The notes: a model not told the origin generated them from the letters alone. A DNA stretch of 29,042 nt from JAJTHC01 sp044358835 (GCA_044358835.1 JBIKNF010000018.1:1-29042), one strand, 5' to 3'. Numbered from the stretch's first letter, positions 7,930-15,397 are shown. Numbers and translations are program-made.

Positions 7930-9117
7930 ATGAAATCTTTTACCAAACGTCCGCATACGCCGTTTCGCATCTACTTTTCCGTGTCAAGCGAAGGGTATGG
8001 TCATTCGTCTCGCGCCATGGCACTCACCAAAACCTTTGAACCGCATGAATATGTGATCGGTTCTTACGGCATTGCCCTAGAACGCATGAAGGGCTTGGGG
8101 TACCATTGCATCCCTATTCCACAAGAACTTAAGCTGGTGGGGCATAACGGCGGGTTCGATGTGGGCGCCACCATTCTTAATACGCAAAGTGCCGTCTTTA
8201 ATTTTAATCAGCTGGTGCAAGAAGAAATGGATCTCATTCGGGATTATGGGGTAACGCTGGTCGTCGCCGACGGTCGTATTGCTCCTGTGGTTGCTGCCTC
8301 TCGCATGGATGTGCCGTGCTTGGTCTTGACGAATCAATCGGCGTTTTATCCGTTTTTTGCGAAAGATACGCCACTGGTGAAATTGTTGGGTGTGAGCTTT
8401 GAATGGGTCATGAAGTTTTGGCTCTGTAGTGCGGAAGAGATCCTCATTCCTGATTTCCCCCCGCCTTACACGGTGTGCCTGCCCAACTTGAGCCTAAAGC
8501 CCAAGGTCAAAAAACGGACGCATTTTCTCGGTCCTTTGGTGACCTTTAATCCTGATGAAGTCGTTCCCCTTGAATTGCCTGAAGCGGAAGGCAAGGTCTT
8601 GATTGTCGTAACCCTTGGGGGGCATGAGTATCGGCGCCCGTTGTTTGACGCCGTTTTAGGCATGGCCTTTGAGTTTCAGCACTATCATTTTGCGGTATTA
8701 ACCCCCTTTGTGCCCAATGACGGGCAAGCCATGCCTCAAAATGTGACGCTTCATTCTAACATCACGGAATGTTCGTCGTTTTTCAAGGCGGCTCAAGCCG
8801 TCATTACCCAAGCGGGGCATAGTTCGGCGATGGAATTGATGACTTTGGGCAAGCCGTGCGTGGTCGTGCCGGATGCCAAGCAGATCGAGCAGGAACATAA
8901 TGCCCAGCGTTTGGTGGATTTGGGCATGGGCTTGAAGCTAGAATACCCCGATTTAACCAGTGAATCCTTGGGTGAAACGTTGCGAGAATTACTTTTGCAA
9001 ATGAATTGGTTTCAAAGCAATGCAGAAGGCTTTGCTCAATTTGCCAAGGAACTCAATGGGGCCCAATATGGAGCCGACTTACTTCACAGTTATGCCCAGC
9101 GTTTACGGGCGTATTAG
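7930..9117 (+). CDS. GT-B fold glycosyltransferase, MurG/family-28-like
   Basis: Predicted to transfer a sugar from a nucleotide-sugar donor to a lipid or surface acceptor. The 395-residue protein has a Gly-rich N-terminal motif SSEGYGHSSRAMAL near residue 18, comparable in place to the GGTGGH loop of MurG. Its C-terminal donor-binding half includes FFKAAQAVITQAGHSSAMELMTLGKPCVVVP near 280, then QIEQEHNAQRLVDLGMG, the signature of family-28-type enzymes that bind UDP-sugars. There is no signal peptide. The frame is open far upstream into gyrB, but ATG 7930 after the REP hairpin is the sensible start; GAGGG lies about 11 bases before it. Downstream of gyrB with a 49-base gap. It is not MurG itself, since the canonical GGxGGH loop is absent. 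Substrate unknown. Confidence 0.75.
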   Translation: MKSFTKRPHTPFRIYFSVSSEGYGHSSRAMALTKTFEPHEYVIGSYGIALERMKGLGYHCIPIPQELKLVGHNGGFDVGATILNTQSAVFNFNQLVQEEMDLIRDYGVTLVVADGRIAPVVAASRMDVPCLVLTNQSAFYPFFAKDTPLVKLLGVSFEWVMKFWLCSAEEILIPDFPPPYTVCLPNLSLKPKVKKRTHFLGPLVTFNPDEVVPLELPEAEGKVLIVVTLGGHEYRRPLFDAVLGMAFEFQHYHFAVLTPFVPNDGQAMPQNVTLHSNITECSSFFKAAQAVITQAGHSSAMELMTLGKPCVVVPDAKQIEQEHNAQRLVDLGMGLKLEYPDLTSESLGETLRELLLQMNWFQSNAEGFAQFAKELNGAQYGADLLHSYAQRLRAY

Positions 9118-9132
9118 CTCTGGAGCGTAGGG

Positions 9133-9161
9133 TTGACTTTCAGAAGAGGGTTCGTTATAAT
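9133..9161 (+). promoter_or_regulatory. strong sigma-70-type promoter of the NYN gene
   Basis: TTGACT (9133-9138) and TATAAT (9156-9161) are exactly 17 bases apart. A second TATAAT at 9195-9200 has no partner -35. Confidence 0.75.
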
Positions 9162-9243
9162 GAATAAGTAATCTCTAGGCGAGCGTACCCACACTATAAT
9201 GGGCTACCAGTACCCTAGAGGTTTTTGTTTTAAGGATTTTGAA

Positions 9244-9969
9244 ATGTTGCGTATTGCTATTTTGATTGATGGGGCTTTTTTCTTAAAAAGATTTAAACAT
9301 AAATACCCAAACTTAAATGCCAAAGACCCTAAAGTGGTTACTGATATACTTTATAAAACAGTAACACAACATGTTCATGTGATGGGAAAGTCTTTAAAGC
9401 AGTCTACTTATTTATATCGTATTTTTTTTTATGATTGCCCTCCCTTAGAAAACAAGGGTCATTTTCCTATCTCCGAAAAAGGTTTTGACTGGAAAAAAAC
9501 CGAGAAATTTCAATTCAAAACAGAACTACTTCGTTTATTAAGTAAAAAAAGAAAAGTTGCCTTGCGTCTAGGTGATCTTTATTTAGACCATGACGAAAAA
9601 TGGACAGTGAAAGACGGTCGTCTCAAAACCTTAATTAAGCACTGTAAAGGATCAGAACAAAATACTTTTACGGATGAAGATTTTAAACCTAATGTGATTC
9701 AAAAAGGCGTAGATATACGAATAGGTTTAGATATTGCTTCTTTATCTTATAAAAAGCAGGTCGATACGATTATCTTGATTTCAGGAGATTCGGATTTTGT
9801 CCCTGCCGCAAAATTAGCAAGACGCGAAGGGATTGATTTCATTTTAGACCCTATGGGGCAAGTGATTAGAGATGATTTAAGTGAACATGTCGATGGGATC
9901 CGTTCCGTCACCGTTAATTTAGAAGATTTTCAAACTGTATCGGACTCAATAACCAATGACACTCCCTAG
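9244..9969 (+). CDS. NYN-domain (LabA/DUF88-type PIN-like) protein, putative RNase
   Basis: NYN proteins are PIN-like metal-dependent nucleases or RNA-binding proteins. The 241-residue protein has the ordered acidic motifs of the fold: ILIDGAFFLKRF at residues 6-17 (first Asp), GVDIRIGLDIASL near 155 (central Asp residues) and ILISGDSDFVPAAKLARREG near 176 (SGDSDF signature). The start is set at ATG 9244, with AAGGA 7 bases upstream; an earlier in-frame ATG at 9199 overlaps a -10-like box and lacks a site. The gene is distinctly AT-richer and more Lys/Phe-rich than its neighbours, suggesting acquisition. Its last 14 bases overlap ubiE, so ubiE translation may be coupled to it. Molecular target unknown. 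Confidence 0.8.
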   Translation: MLRIAILIDGAFFLKRFKHKYPNLNAKDPKVVTDILYKTVTQHVHVMGKSLKQSTYLYRIFFYDCPPLENKGHFPISEKGFDWKKTEKFQFKTELLRLLSKKRKVALRLGDLYLDHDEKWTVKDGRLKTLIKHCKGSEQNTFTDEDFKPNVIQKGVDIRIGLDIASLSYKKQVDTIILISGDSDFVPAAKLARREGIDFILDPMGQVIRDDLSEHVDGIRSVTVNLEDFQTVSDSITNDTP

Positions 9970-10660
9970 CCTTGAAGAAAAACCTGTTTTCGTCCAACAA
10001 CTGTTTAACCGCATTGCCAAGCGTTATGATGTGTTGAACAACATTATTTCTTTAGGCCTACACTGGGGATGGAAGCGCCATGCGGTTGCGAGTCTTCATC
10101 TTCAACAGGGCCAACACGCCCTTGATGTCTGCACAGGTACAGGCGACCTGTTGGGCTTGATGTTGCCTTATGTGGGCCACGCTGGAAGCGTGAGCGGCCT
10201 TGACTTTAGCGAAGAAATGCTTTCGGTTGCTCATTCACGCTACGCAGGCATGGCCAATCTAAAGCTGGTGCAAGGCGATGCGATGCACTTGCCTTTTGCC
10301 AGTGACACCTTCAACGCGAGCATCATTAGCTTTGGCTTGCGCAATGTCGCCGATATTCGCCAAACAATCGCCGAAATGATCCGCTGCACGAAAGCTGGCG
10401 GACGCATCATCAATCTGGATACCGCACCGCTGACTCATTTTCCTGGTTTTGCGTGGTATTTTAAGCACGTTATGCCCCGTTTTGGCGAAATGCTTGCGGG
10501 GGATAAAGAAGCGTACCAGTACTTGCAAGCGTCTACAGCAGCGTTTGAATCGCCTGAAGGGTTAAAAGCCTTGTTTGAATCGCTGGGCTTGGTGGATGTC
10601 CGCATCGAACGCTTGGGCTTTGGTTCTGTGGCCATGATTGTCGGCACCAAGGCTCTATGA
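9956..10660 (+). CDS. ubiE: demethylmenaquinone/2-octaprenyl-benzoquinol C-methyltransferase
   Basis: SAM-dependent C-methyltransferase acting late in menaquinone (MenG) or ubiquinone synthesis at the membrane. The 234-residue protein opens with the UbiE hallmark FNRIAKRYDVLNNIISLGLHWGWKR near residue 17. It then has the SAM-binding loop ALDVCTGTGDLLGLM near 54, GLDFSEEML near 82, VQGDAMHLPF near 103 and SIISFGLRNVADI near 122, the last being the second UbiE signature. Length matches the family. ATG 9956 lies within the end of the NYN gene, and no separate promoter is seen. Whether it should be named ubiE or menG depends on the quinone the cell makes, which the window does not show. Confidence 0.92.
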   Translation: MTLPSLEEKPVFVQQLFNRIAKRYDVLNNIISLGLHWGWKRHAVASLHLQQGQHALDVCTGTGDLLGLMLPYVGHAGSVSGLDFSEEMLSVAHSRYAGMANLKLVQGDAMHLPFASDTFNASIISFGLRNVADIRQTIAEMIRCTKAGGRIINLDTAPLTHFPGFAWYFKHVMPRFGEMLAGDKEAYQYLQASTAAFESPEGLKALFESLGLVDVRIERLGFGSVAMIVGTKAL

Positions 10661-10694
10661 GCTTCCTGTGCAGGGTCTATACTTTGTCGCTACG

Positions 10695-10744
10695 ATTATT
10701 TTGTTCTGTTATGTAGGTCTCACTACACGCCCTCACAAAATAAT
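10695..10744. terminator. AT-rich inverted repeat between convergent ubiE and fliE
   Basis: A perfect 10-bp inverted repeat, ATTATTTTGT (10695-10704) with ACAAAATAAT (10735-10744), encloses a smaller GTAG/CTAC hairpin (10713-10726). It sits between two convergent genes and may stop transcription from both sides. The stem is AT-rich and no long T run follows, so the terminator role is tentative. Confidence 0.45.
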
Positions 10745-10794
10745 CTAGGCTCCTCGTCTAGCCACCTGTCCCGAAAACTCATCGCTTTATCTTA

Positions 10795-11196
10795 CTAAAT
10801 CTGAATTTGGCTCAATTTTTCATAGCCTTGAATCACTTTCGTCATCACTTGAGAGGTGAGGGTAATGGCCAGTTCAGACTGCGTGTTGGCCATCATCACA
10901 TCGTGAATATCCACTTTTCCCCCCGCCATGGCTTCACGCATCAGATCATTCGGCTTACTGGTCGTGGCATTGATGCCTGAAACCGTGTTGAGCATAACAT
11001 CCTTAAACGAAGTGACGCCAGACGTACTATTTAAAGGCGTTAGAGTAGGGGCATATAAGTGCGGGGGCATGGTCACGCCTTGAAACGCTTGGCCGTTCAT
11101 CAGCCCTTGCGTTTGGGCAAGATGCCCCCCCATGCCCAGTAGGCCTTGATTCGTGTTTAGGGGAATTGAGCTGATCGCGCCGATATTGAAACTCAT
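10795..11196 (-). CDS. fliE: flagellar hook-basal body protein FliE
   Basis: FliE joins the MS ring to the proximal rod of the flagellum and is exported through the flagellar type III apparatus. The 133-residue protein has the FliE C-terminal signature VDIHDVMMANTQSELAITLT from residue 94, ending in a helical tail KVIQGYEKLSQIQI that resembles the classic ending. The middle (SFKDVMLNTVSGINA) is also typical. The N-terminal 60 residues are Gly/Gln/Pro-rich and longer than in most FliE. A good AAAAGGA lies about 9 bases before the ATG. It follows the lytic transglycosylase gene with 27 bases between them, consistent with a two-gene transcript. No other flagellar genes are in the window. Confidence 0.88.
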   Translation of the reverse strand: MSFNIGAISSIPLNTNQGLLGMGGHLAQTQGLMNGQAFQGVTMPPHLYAPTLTPLNSTSGVTSFKDVMLNTVSGINATTSKPNDLMREAMAGGKVDIHDVMMANTQSELAITLTSQVMTKVIQGYEKLSQIQI

Positions 11197-11223
11197 GGGA
11201 TTATTTCCTTTTGGTTGGTAAAA

Positions 11224-11997
11224 TTATTGCTTGTATTTTTGAGCAAGATAATTCTTTAAGATCTTACGAACATAGTTTTGGGTTTCGGCATAGGGAGGAA
11301 TGTTTCCATATTTAGCCACGGCATTGGGCCCCGCGTTGTAGGCCGCCAAAGCCAGCGAAACATTGCCCCCAAAGCGTTGTAACTGCTGAGCCAAGTACTT
11401 CACCCCGCCTTCAATGTTTTGAATGGGGTCATACGGATTTTCAACCCCCAGACCCGCCGCCGTTTTTGGCATAAGTTGCATAAGGCCAATGGCCCCCGAA
11501 CGAGACACCACACTCGGCTGATACCCCGATTCTTGACGAATAACCGCATCCACCAAGAGCGGATCCACACCGTATTTTTGAGCCATGCGAACGATGTCAT
11601 CACTAAAGGCATCCCGACGCGCTTGCACCGTGGGGGGTAAGGCCGTTGGCACAAACTTCGTAGATTGACTGGCAAAGGGAAAAGGTTGGAGTTTGTCCCG
11701 AGGTTTAAGGGCTTGTTTTGACTCAGTTGGATTCAATGGGTTCAAGGGGGTGGGGGCCTTGGGAAGCACGGGAAGGCTTGCGGGGCCCTGTTTTTGAGCA
11801 GCGGCTTTTTGAAGTTCTTCTTCTAAGAGCAGTTTAAAAGTACTTCGGTTGATGGGCAGGTTTCGGGCGTTGGCGCGTTGGGTGAGCGTGGCTTTAAGCA
11901 CTTGTAATTGCTTGATGCGCGCTTGAGCCGCGGCCGCCCCGCCCGTGGTGCTTAGGCCCGCAATCGTGCTTTGGTTTTGAAGGGGAATGCTGTTCAT
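11224..11997 (-). CDS. SLT-type lytic transglycosylase, probably flagellum-associated
   Basis: Cleaves the glycan strand of peptidoglycan, probably opening the wall for the flagellar rod. The 257-residue protein has a disordered Gln/Pro-rich N-terminal half (1-125). A complete SLT domain (about 130-257) follows: VDAVIRQESGYQPSVVS with catalytic Glu156, RSGAIGLMQLMPKTAAGLG, DPIQNIEGGVKYLAQQL and SLALAAYNAGPNAVAKYG. No signal peptide is seen. In a gene paired with fliE this suggests export by the flagellar apparatus itself, as with the FlgJ-type muramidases. It begins MNSIPLQNQ, a start shared in part with FliE and the protein at 17892. An imperfect 24-bp palindrome lies just upstream. Confidence 0.87.
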   Translation of the reverse strand: MNSIPLQNQSTIAGLSTTGGAAAAQARIKQLQVLKATLTQRANARNLPINRSTFKLLLEEELQKAAAQKQGPASLPVLPKAPTPLNPLNPTESKQALKPRDKLQPFPFASQSTKFVPTALPPTVQARRDAFSDDIVRMAQKYGVDPLLVDAVIRQESGYQPSVVSRSGAIGLMQLMPKTAAGLGVENPYDPIQNIEGGVKYLAQQLQRFGGNVSLALAAYNAGPNAVAKYGNIPPYAETQNYVRKILKNYLAQKYKQ

Positions 11998-12016
11998 CGT
12001 GAGGGGCTCTCTAACT

Positions 12017-12040
12017 TAGAAGAATATCCGTATACTTCTA
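12017..12040. promoter_or_regulatory. imperfect 24-bp palindrome upstream of the flagellar pair
   Basis: TAGAAG (12017-12022) and CTTCTA (12035-12040) are perfect outer arms, and the inner bases also match at three of six pairs. The site is 19 bases before the transglycosylase start, a position suited to an operator. No regulator is known. Confidence 0.35.
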
Positions 12041-12151
12041 CTGAGGTTTCGCACGATGTTCACATAGACTGTAACGCGCTCCTTTGCTTGAAGGAGGCCA
12101 AAGAAATGTGTTGCCCGCCCGATTCGTGGCAAACACCTAATTCCCTATACG

Positions 12152-12183
12152 AAAAAGCCCTCACCAGTTCAACAGGCAAGGGC
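12152..12183 (-). terminator. intrinsic terminator of the zinc peptidase gene
   Basis: On the minus strand GCCCTTGCC pairs with GGTGAGGGC (9 pairs, two of them wobble) around a 9-base loop, followed by TTTTT. It lies 44 bases after the stop at 12227. The intervening stretch to the flagellar genes (11998-12226) holds no convincing gene. Confidence 0.75.
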
Positions 12184-12226
12184 GAAAAAGCAATTCATCA
12201 ATTTAAGGCGCTTATGATTACGAGGC

Positions 12227-12955
12227 CTATTCTTCCGATTGAGACGACATGAGGACCAGTCGGTAAATATAGCCTGCCAGCTCCAACAAGGCATACAGTG
12301 CGGTGGCCACATAAGTAAAGGCGGCTGAAGTCAACACTTTTTTTGCTTGCGTGACTTCTTCTTCAAATAAGTAGTTGTCTCGCTTCAAGACGCTTAAGGC
12401 CCGAGAAGACGCGTCGAGTTCAACGGGCAGGGTCACCAAGTGAAACAACACGGCCAAACTAAACAACACCACGCCAACCACCCCGATTTGAAAGGCAAAC
12501 TGGCTAAAGCCCTTCATCATAAACCCCAACACCATAGACGCCATTAACAACAGAGGCCCCAGTTGACTACCAATGTTGACGGCCGGAAAGAGCTTGGCCC
12601 GCCACATTACAGGGTGATACTGCTTGGCGTGCTGAATGGCATGGCCCACTTCATGCGCGGCAATGGCCACCGCCGCCACAGAAGTGCCTTCAAAGACTTC
12701 GGGGGAAAGACGCACGATTTTTTCGTCGGGGGAATAGTGATCGCCTAGAAAGTGCGGGGTGGGTTCTACCTGCACATCGCTGATTTGGTGACGTTTAAGC
12801 ATGTCTTCCGCCACATAACGACCGCTTAAACCACGCCGGTTTTCAAGTTTAGAAACTTTGTTGAAGGTATTTTTCACCCAAAGCTGGGGCAAAAACACCA
12901 AGGGTAAGCCAATTAAGCTAATCATCGTCAAAACAGGGTCAAACATCATGAACAT
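12227..12955 (-). CDS. membrane zinc metallopeptidase, YugP family
   Basis: Predicted inner-membrane zinc protease of the YugP/Zn_peptidase_2 family; substrates are unknown. The 242-residue protein starts with a hydrophobic segment (about 6-25) and has AAHEVGHAIQHA with the HExxH zinc site at residues 101-105. Hydrophobic helices follow near 125-145, 150-175 and 210-235. The motif LPVELDASSRAL near 180, with an acidic residue likely to be the third zinc ligand, is typical of the family. Length matches. Three ATG codons (12955, 12949, 12946) are clustered at the start and none has a clear ribosome binding site. It has its own promoter and terminator, so it is a single-gene unit. Confidence 0.87.
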   Translation of the reverse strand: MFMMFDPVLTMISLIGLPLVFLPQLWVKNTFNKVSKLENRRGLSGRYVAEDMLKRHQISDVQVEPTPHFLGDHYSPDEKIVRLSPEVFEGTSVAAVAIAAHEVGHAIQHAKQYHPVMWRAKLFPAVNIGSQLGPLLLMASMVLGFMMKGFSQFAFQIGVVGVVLFSLAVLFHLVTLPVELDASSRALSVLKRDNYLFEEEVTQAKKVLTSAAFTYVATALYALLELAGYIYRLVLMSSQSEE

Positions 12956-12993
12956 AGGCAGGCGTCTTTTTGATTTATCAAGAATACCTTACT

Positions 12994-13021
12994 ATTATGG
13001 CATAAAGTGAGCCTACGTTAA
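12994..13021 (-). promoter_or_regulatory. promoter of the zinc peptidase gene
   Basis: On the minus strand TTAACG (13021-13016) and CATAAT (12999-12994) are separated by 16 bases, about 39 bases before the ATG at 12955. Confidence 0.45.
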
Positions 13022-13043
13022 GAAAATGTTTAGCTTGTCAGTC

Positions 13044-13075
13044 AAAAACGCCCAAGGGCAACCCTTAGCGTTTTT
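13044..13075. terminator. bidirectional intrinsic terminator
   Basis: AACGC (13047-13051) pairs with GCGTT (13068-13072), and AAGGG with CCCTT inside it. T runs lie on both sides (AAAAA 13044-13048 read from the minus strand, TTTTTT 13071-13076 on the plus). It lies a few bases after the stop of the minus-strand gene at 13083 and probably ends that transcript. Confidence 0.75.
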
Positions 13076-13082
13076 TGTGGGC

Positions 13083-13664
13083 TTATTGCGGTTTTTCTGA
13101 TTCTTGAGCAGTTGTTACTAAAGCAGTTCTAAGCTCTTCAAGTAATTTTCTTACTCCCTGATAACCTTCTGTTTCTTCAAACCATGGTTTATAATTTTTA
13201 AGAAATGCTTCCATCCTTCCTAATTCGAACACGAGATACAGAAAACGATTAAGCGGACTAGGCCTCGATTCTTCCTTTACTTCTGGGGTTAAAGAAAAAA
13301 TAACTCTATGATCTTCGCTTTCTTTCTGTTTATAAGGCAAGTGCAGAGTCGCCTTTATTTGCGATATTGGGACACCAATCTCATCATAACCTAAGTCTTC
13401 ATCTAACTCTAGCCAAATATCTTTACGAGCCTTAAGTATATTTTCAACCCGTTTTTTAATAAGTGTAAGATTTTGTTCTACATAGTCTGCCATAGAACCA
13501 AAACCTGAAGGACAGTCTTCAAGTGATTGAGCGGCTTCAGCGGCCGCACTATCGATGATTCTAAAAAATAAATCCATATTTGGCTCATCTATACGCACGC
13601 CTTCGCGCTGGGTGGCGGGGGGGGCTAGAGCGCGGGGGGGGGCAGTGGGGGTAATTCGTAACAT
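13083..13664 (-). CDS. unknown protein with C-run-rich start region
   Basis: I do not recognise the family. The 193-residue protein starts with an Ala/Pro-rich leader (TPTAPPRALAPPATQREGVR) and then a charged, mostly helical body with no membrane segment or signal peptide. Segments near residues 55-85 (YVEQNLTLIKKRVENILKAR) and 145-185 look like amphipathic helices. The ATG at 13664 has AAAAGGA upstream, but the spacer is a run of six C, and the first 16 codons contain C runs of 5, 9 and 8. The body is AT-rich while the leader is GC-rich. The leader resembles that of the gene at 4299 (PPR then PA..QREG). A bidirectional terminator follows directly. Confidence 0.6.
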   Translation of the reverse strand: MLRITPTAPPRALAPPATQREGVRIDEPNMDLFFRIIDSAAAEAAQSLEDCPSGFGSMADYVEQNLTLIKKRVENILKARKDIWLELDEDLGYDEIGVPISQIKATLHLPYKQKESEDHRVIFSLTPEVKEESRPSPLNRFLYLVFELGRMEAFLKNYKPWFEETEGYQGVRKLLEELRTALVTTAQESEKPQ

Positions 13665-13731
13665 AGGGGGGTCCTTTTAAACCAGTTGGGGGGTATATAA
13701 AAAACAAAAACCGTAACAACCTACAGCCTTT

Positions 13732-13896
13732 ATGCTAGCACAAAACACCGTCCATGCCACCTTGTGCGTCTTACCCCCGCTTTGTAACCTTTTGTTACAT
13801 GGCGCAGGGCAAACGTCCTTCCCCCTGCGGGACAGCGTGGAAACCCAAGAAACTTTGGATCGCTTTAAACATCTGTCTTTTTCTTTGAAGACATGA
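13732..13896 (+). CDS. possible 54-residue protein, weak
   Basis: A plus-strand frame of 54 codons starts at ATG 13732 and ends 12 bases before a terminator. It has no ribosome binding site and no recognisable motif. It overlaps a series of hairpins that may instead be a small RNA. The opposite strand is also open here, so coding is unproven. Confidence 0.15.
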   Translation: MLAQNTVHATLCVLPPLCNLLLHGAGQTSFPLRDSVETQETLDRFKHLSFSLKT

Positions 13897-13955
13897 GCGT
13901 GACAATGCAAAACGGCTTTTGAGATACCGGAGGGTTCCCCAAAAACCGTTTTTTT
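13778..13955 (+). ncRNA. candidate small RNA with three hairpins and terminator
   Basis: This stretch between two minus-strand genes has, in plus orientation, TGTAAC (13783-13788) pairing with GTTACA (13794-13799), and CGCAGGG (13803-13809) pairing with CCCTGCG (13823-13829). A final long hairpin (13909-13952) ends in seven T. No clear promoter was found and no RNA family is recognised. Confidence 0.28.
13909..13955. terminator. strong intrinsic terminator hairpin
   Basis: AAAACGG (13909-13915) pairs with CCGTTTT (13946-13952), extended by TTTTG/CAAAA across one C-A mismatch, and T7 (13949-13955) closes it on the plus strand. Read from the minus strand it has four T, so it may also end the minus-strand gene at 13988, whose stop is 33 bases away. 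Confidence 0.65.
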
Positions 13956-13987
13956 ATTGAATCGGTCTTTTTATCTTACGCTATCGC

Positions 13988-15274
13988 TTATGCCGCTGGC
14001 GCTGGAGCCGCTTCTGCTGGTGCTGGAGCCGCTTCTGCTTTCGGAGCCTCTTTAGCATCCGCTTTCGGAGCCTCTTTAGCATCCGCTTCTGGCGTTTTTC
14101 CATCAGCAACTTTATAGGTGGCTTGGTCGTGTTTTAACTCTGTACGAACATTTTTATCCGCATCAAAGCCTTCACCTAAAATGCCTGTGGGCATCACACC
14201 ATCTGAATTAACCCCTTTCGCGGTTGAAGTAATATTCGTGTCAATATAACTAGTGTTATTACCTTTTTCGTCAGTACTTTTGTTCAAGGTGAAACTCATA
14301 TTGTATTCACCTTTGTTGGCATTGGCGGCTTCGAGCTTGTTGCCATCCCACTTAACGACTGTACCATCTGTTGCGGTAACAGGCTTGTCTTTTTCAATGG
14401 CTTTTCCGTTTAGCGTAGCATTTCCCTTATCGTCTAAAGCCAGTTTTTGATCCCCCAAGCTCAAGTCTACTTTACCAACAACGTAAGGCGTTGCCCCCTT
14501 ATCCTTATTAGCAGCAGGATCTCCCCACTCTTTATGTTCCGCATTCAACACCACGCCTTTGTCTGTTAACAAGTTATAAGTGCCTTTACCTTGAACGTCA
14601 AAGTTAACCGCTTTCGTGTTGCTTTGATTGAGACGATCCGCATCGGCGACGTGAGGATCCCCCCAATAAGCAGTATGCTGATTGGCTGCAATAGGTGCTG
14701 GTTTGGGTGGAGGTATAATCGGCGCTGGTTTGGGTGGAGGTACAATCGGCGCCTCTGGTTTGGGTGGAGCTACAATAGGCGCTTCTGGTTTGAGCTGTGG
14801 GATATACATCGCTGGATCAGGTTTCACGAAAGGGGCTGTTGGTGTTTTTGCTTTATTCGCAAAATAACTACCTAGAAAAAGTAGTGCATTTTTTTTATCA
14901 CCTACAGTCTCAGATGTTTCTAAGTCGTTGTTTAAAATTATACCGCTGGTGTTGGAACCTAAAAATGAATAAGGCTTGGGAGAAGACTTATAACCTCCCA
15001 TGGCTATCAAAGAATTGGGATTGTTTGATTTAGAGGCCTTGTTATTATAAGAAGAATTGATAGATCTTCCAACATAAGCAGCTAAGGCCTTCTGAAAATC
15101 AGAATTACTATTCTTTGTATTCTCACCGTTTGACGTGAAAGCGTTGCTAGATGTTGACCCCACATAAGGTAAAAAACTGTCAAGTAAGTTATTCATTTTG
15201 GGCGTAGTTAACGCATTCACAATCGAATTATACACTGGTTGCTTTGAGTTAAAGCCACTGGTTGCTGTTAGCAT
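13988..15274 (-). CDS. GDPH-motif protein with VWD/DUF1521-like domain, possible self-cleaving secreted protein
   Basis: The 428-residue protein has four parts. The N-terminus (1-145) is rich in Asn and Ser and has no Sec signal peptide. A Pro-rich linker (150-197) is built of repeats such as PEAPIVAPPK. The central domain (about 198-377) begins with YWGDPHVADADR (GDPH at 205-208). It continues with NFDVQGKGTYNLLTDKGVVLNAEH, VVGKVDLSLGDQKLALD, DGTVVKWDG and ends GVNSDGVMPTGILGEGFDAD. The tail (390-428) is low-complexity Ala/Pro/Glu/Lys. The central pattern resembles von Willebrand type D and bacterial DUF1521 domains. In those, the bond between Asp and Pro of GDPH can break by itself, in NopE effectors under calcium. 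A strong AGGAGG lies 10 bases before ATG 15274. The family call is from motif memory, not a search. Confidence 0.7.
   Translation of the reverse strand: MLTATSGFNSKQPVYNSIVNALTTPKMNNLLDSFLPYVGSTSSNAFTSNGENTKNSNSDFQKALAAYVGRSINSSYNNKASKSNNPNSLIAMGGYKSSPKPYSFLGSNTSGIILNNDLETSETVGDKKNALLFLGSYFANKAKTPTAPFVKPDPAMYIPQLKPEAPIVAPPKPEAPIVPPPKPAPIIPPPKPAPIAANQHTAYWGDPHVADADRLNQSNTKAVNFDVQGKGTYNLLTDKGVVLNAEHKEWGDPAANKDKGATPYVVGKVDLSLGDQKLALDDKGNATLNGKAIEKDKPVTATDGTVVKWDGNKLEAANANKGEYNMSFTLNKSTDEKGNNTSYIDTNITSTAKGVNSDGVMPTGILGEGFDADKNVRTELKHDQATYKVADGKTPEADAKEAPKADAKEAPKAEAAPAPAEAAPAPAA
13995..14086. repeat. tandem repeats coding the low-complexity C-terminus
   Basis: Two 21-bp units (13995-14015 and 14016-14036, differing at one base) encode Ala/Pro/Glu-rich sequence. 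Two identical 24-bp units (14039-14062 and 14063-14086) encode the Lys-Glu-Ala-Pro-Lys-Ala-Asp repeat. Copy number changes here would keep the frame. Confidence 0.8.
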
Positions 15275-15330
15275 CTTCTAGATTCCTCCTAATTTAAAGT
15301 ATTGTTCCCCTAAAAAAAATAGCAGAATTT

Positions 15331-15353
15331 AATAATGATCCATTATTAGATCA
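15331..15353. promoter_or_regulatory. operator-like palindrome upstream of the GDPH gene
   Basis: AATAATG (15331-15337) and CATTATT (15341-15347) form a perfect 7-bp inverted repeat with a 3-base centre. TGATC/GATCA (15336-15340, 15349-15353) overlaps it. It lies 57 bases upstream of the start at 15274. Confidence 0.4.
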
Positions 15354-15397
15354 TGTTTATCCCCACCAAAATAAAGATGCTTTCTTTGCCGCAATTG

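Noticed and set aside
11971..12252. Plus-strand 93-codon frame between the transglycosylase and peptidase genes
   Set aside because: It runs over the minus-strand terminator and the palindrome, overlaps both neighbours and has no family features.
13677..13910. Minus-strand 77-codon frame upstream of the unknown gene
   Set aside because: Cys/Lys/Arg-rich composition with no motif, covers hairpins, and has no ribosome binding site.
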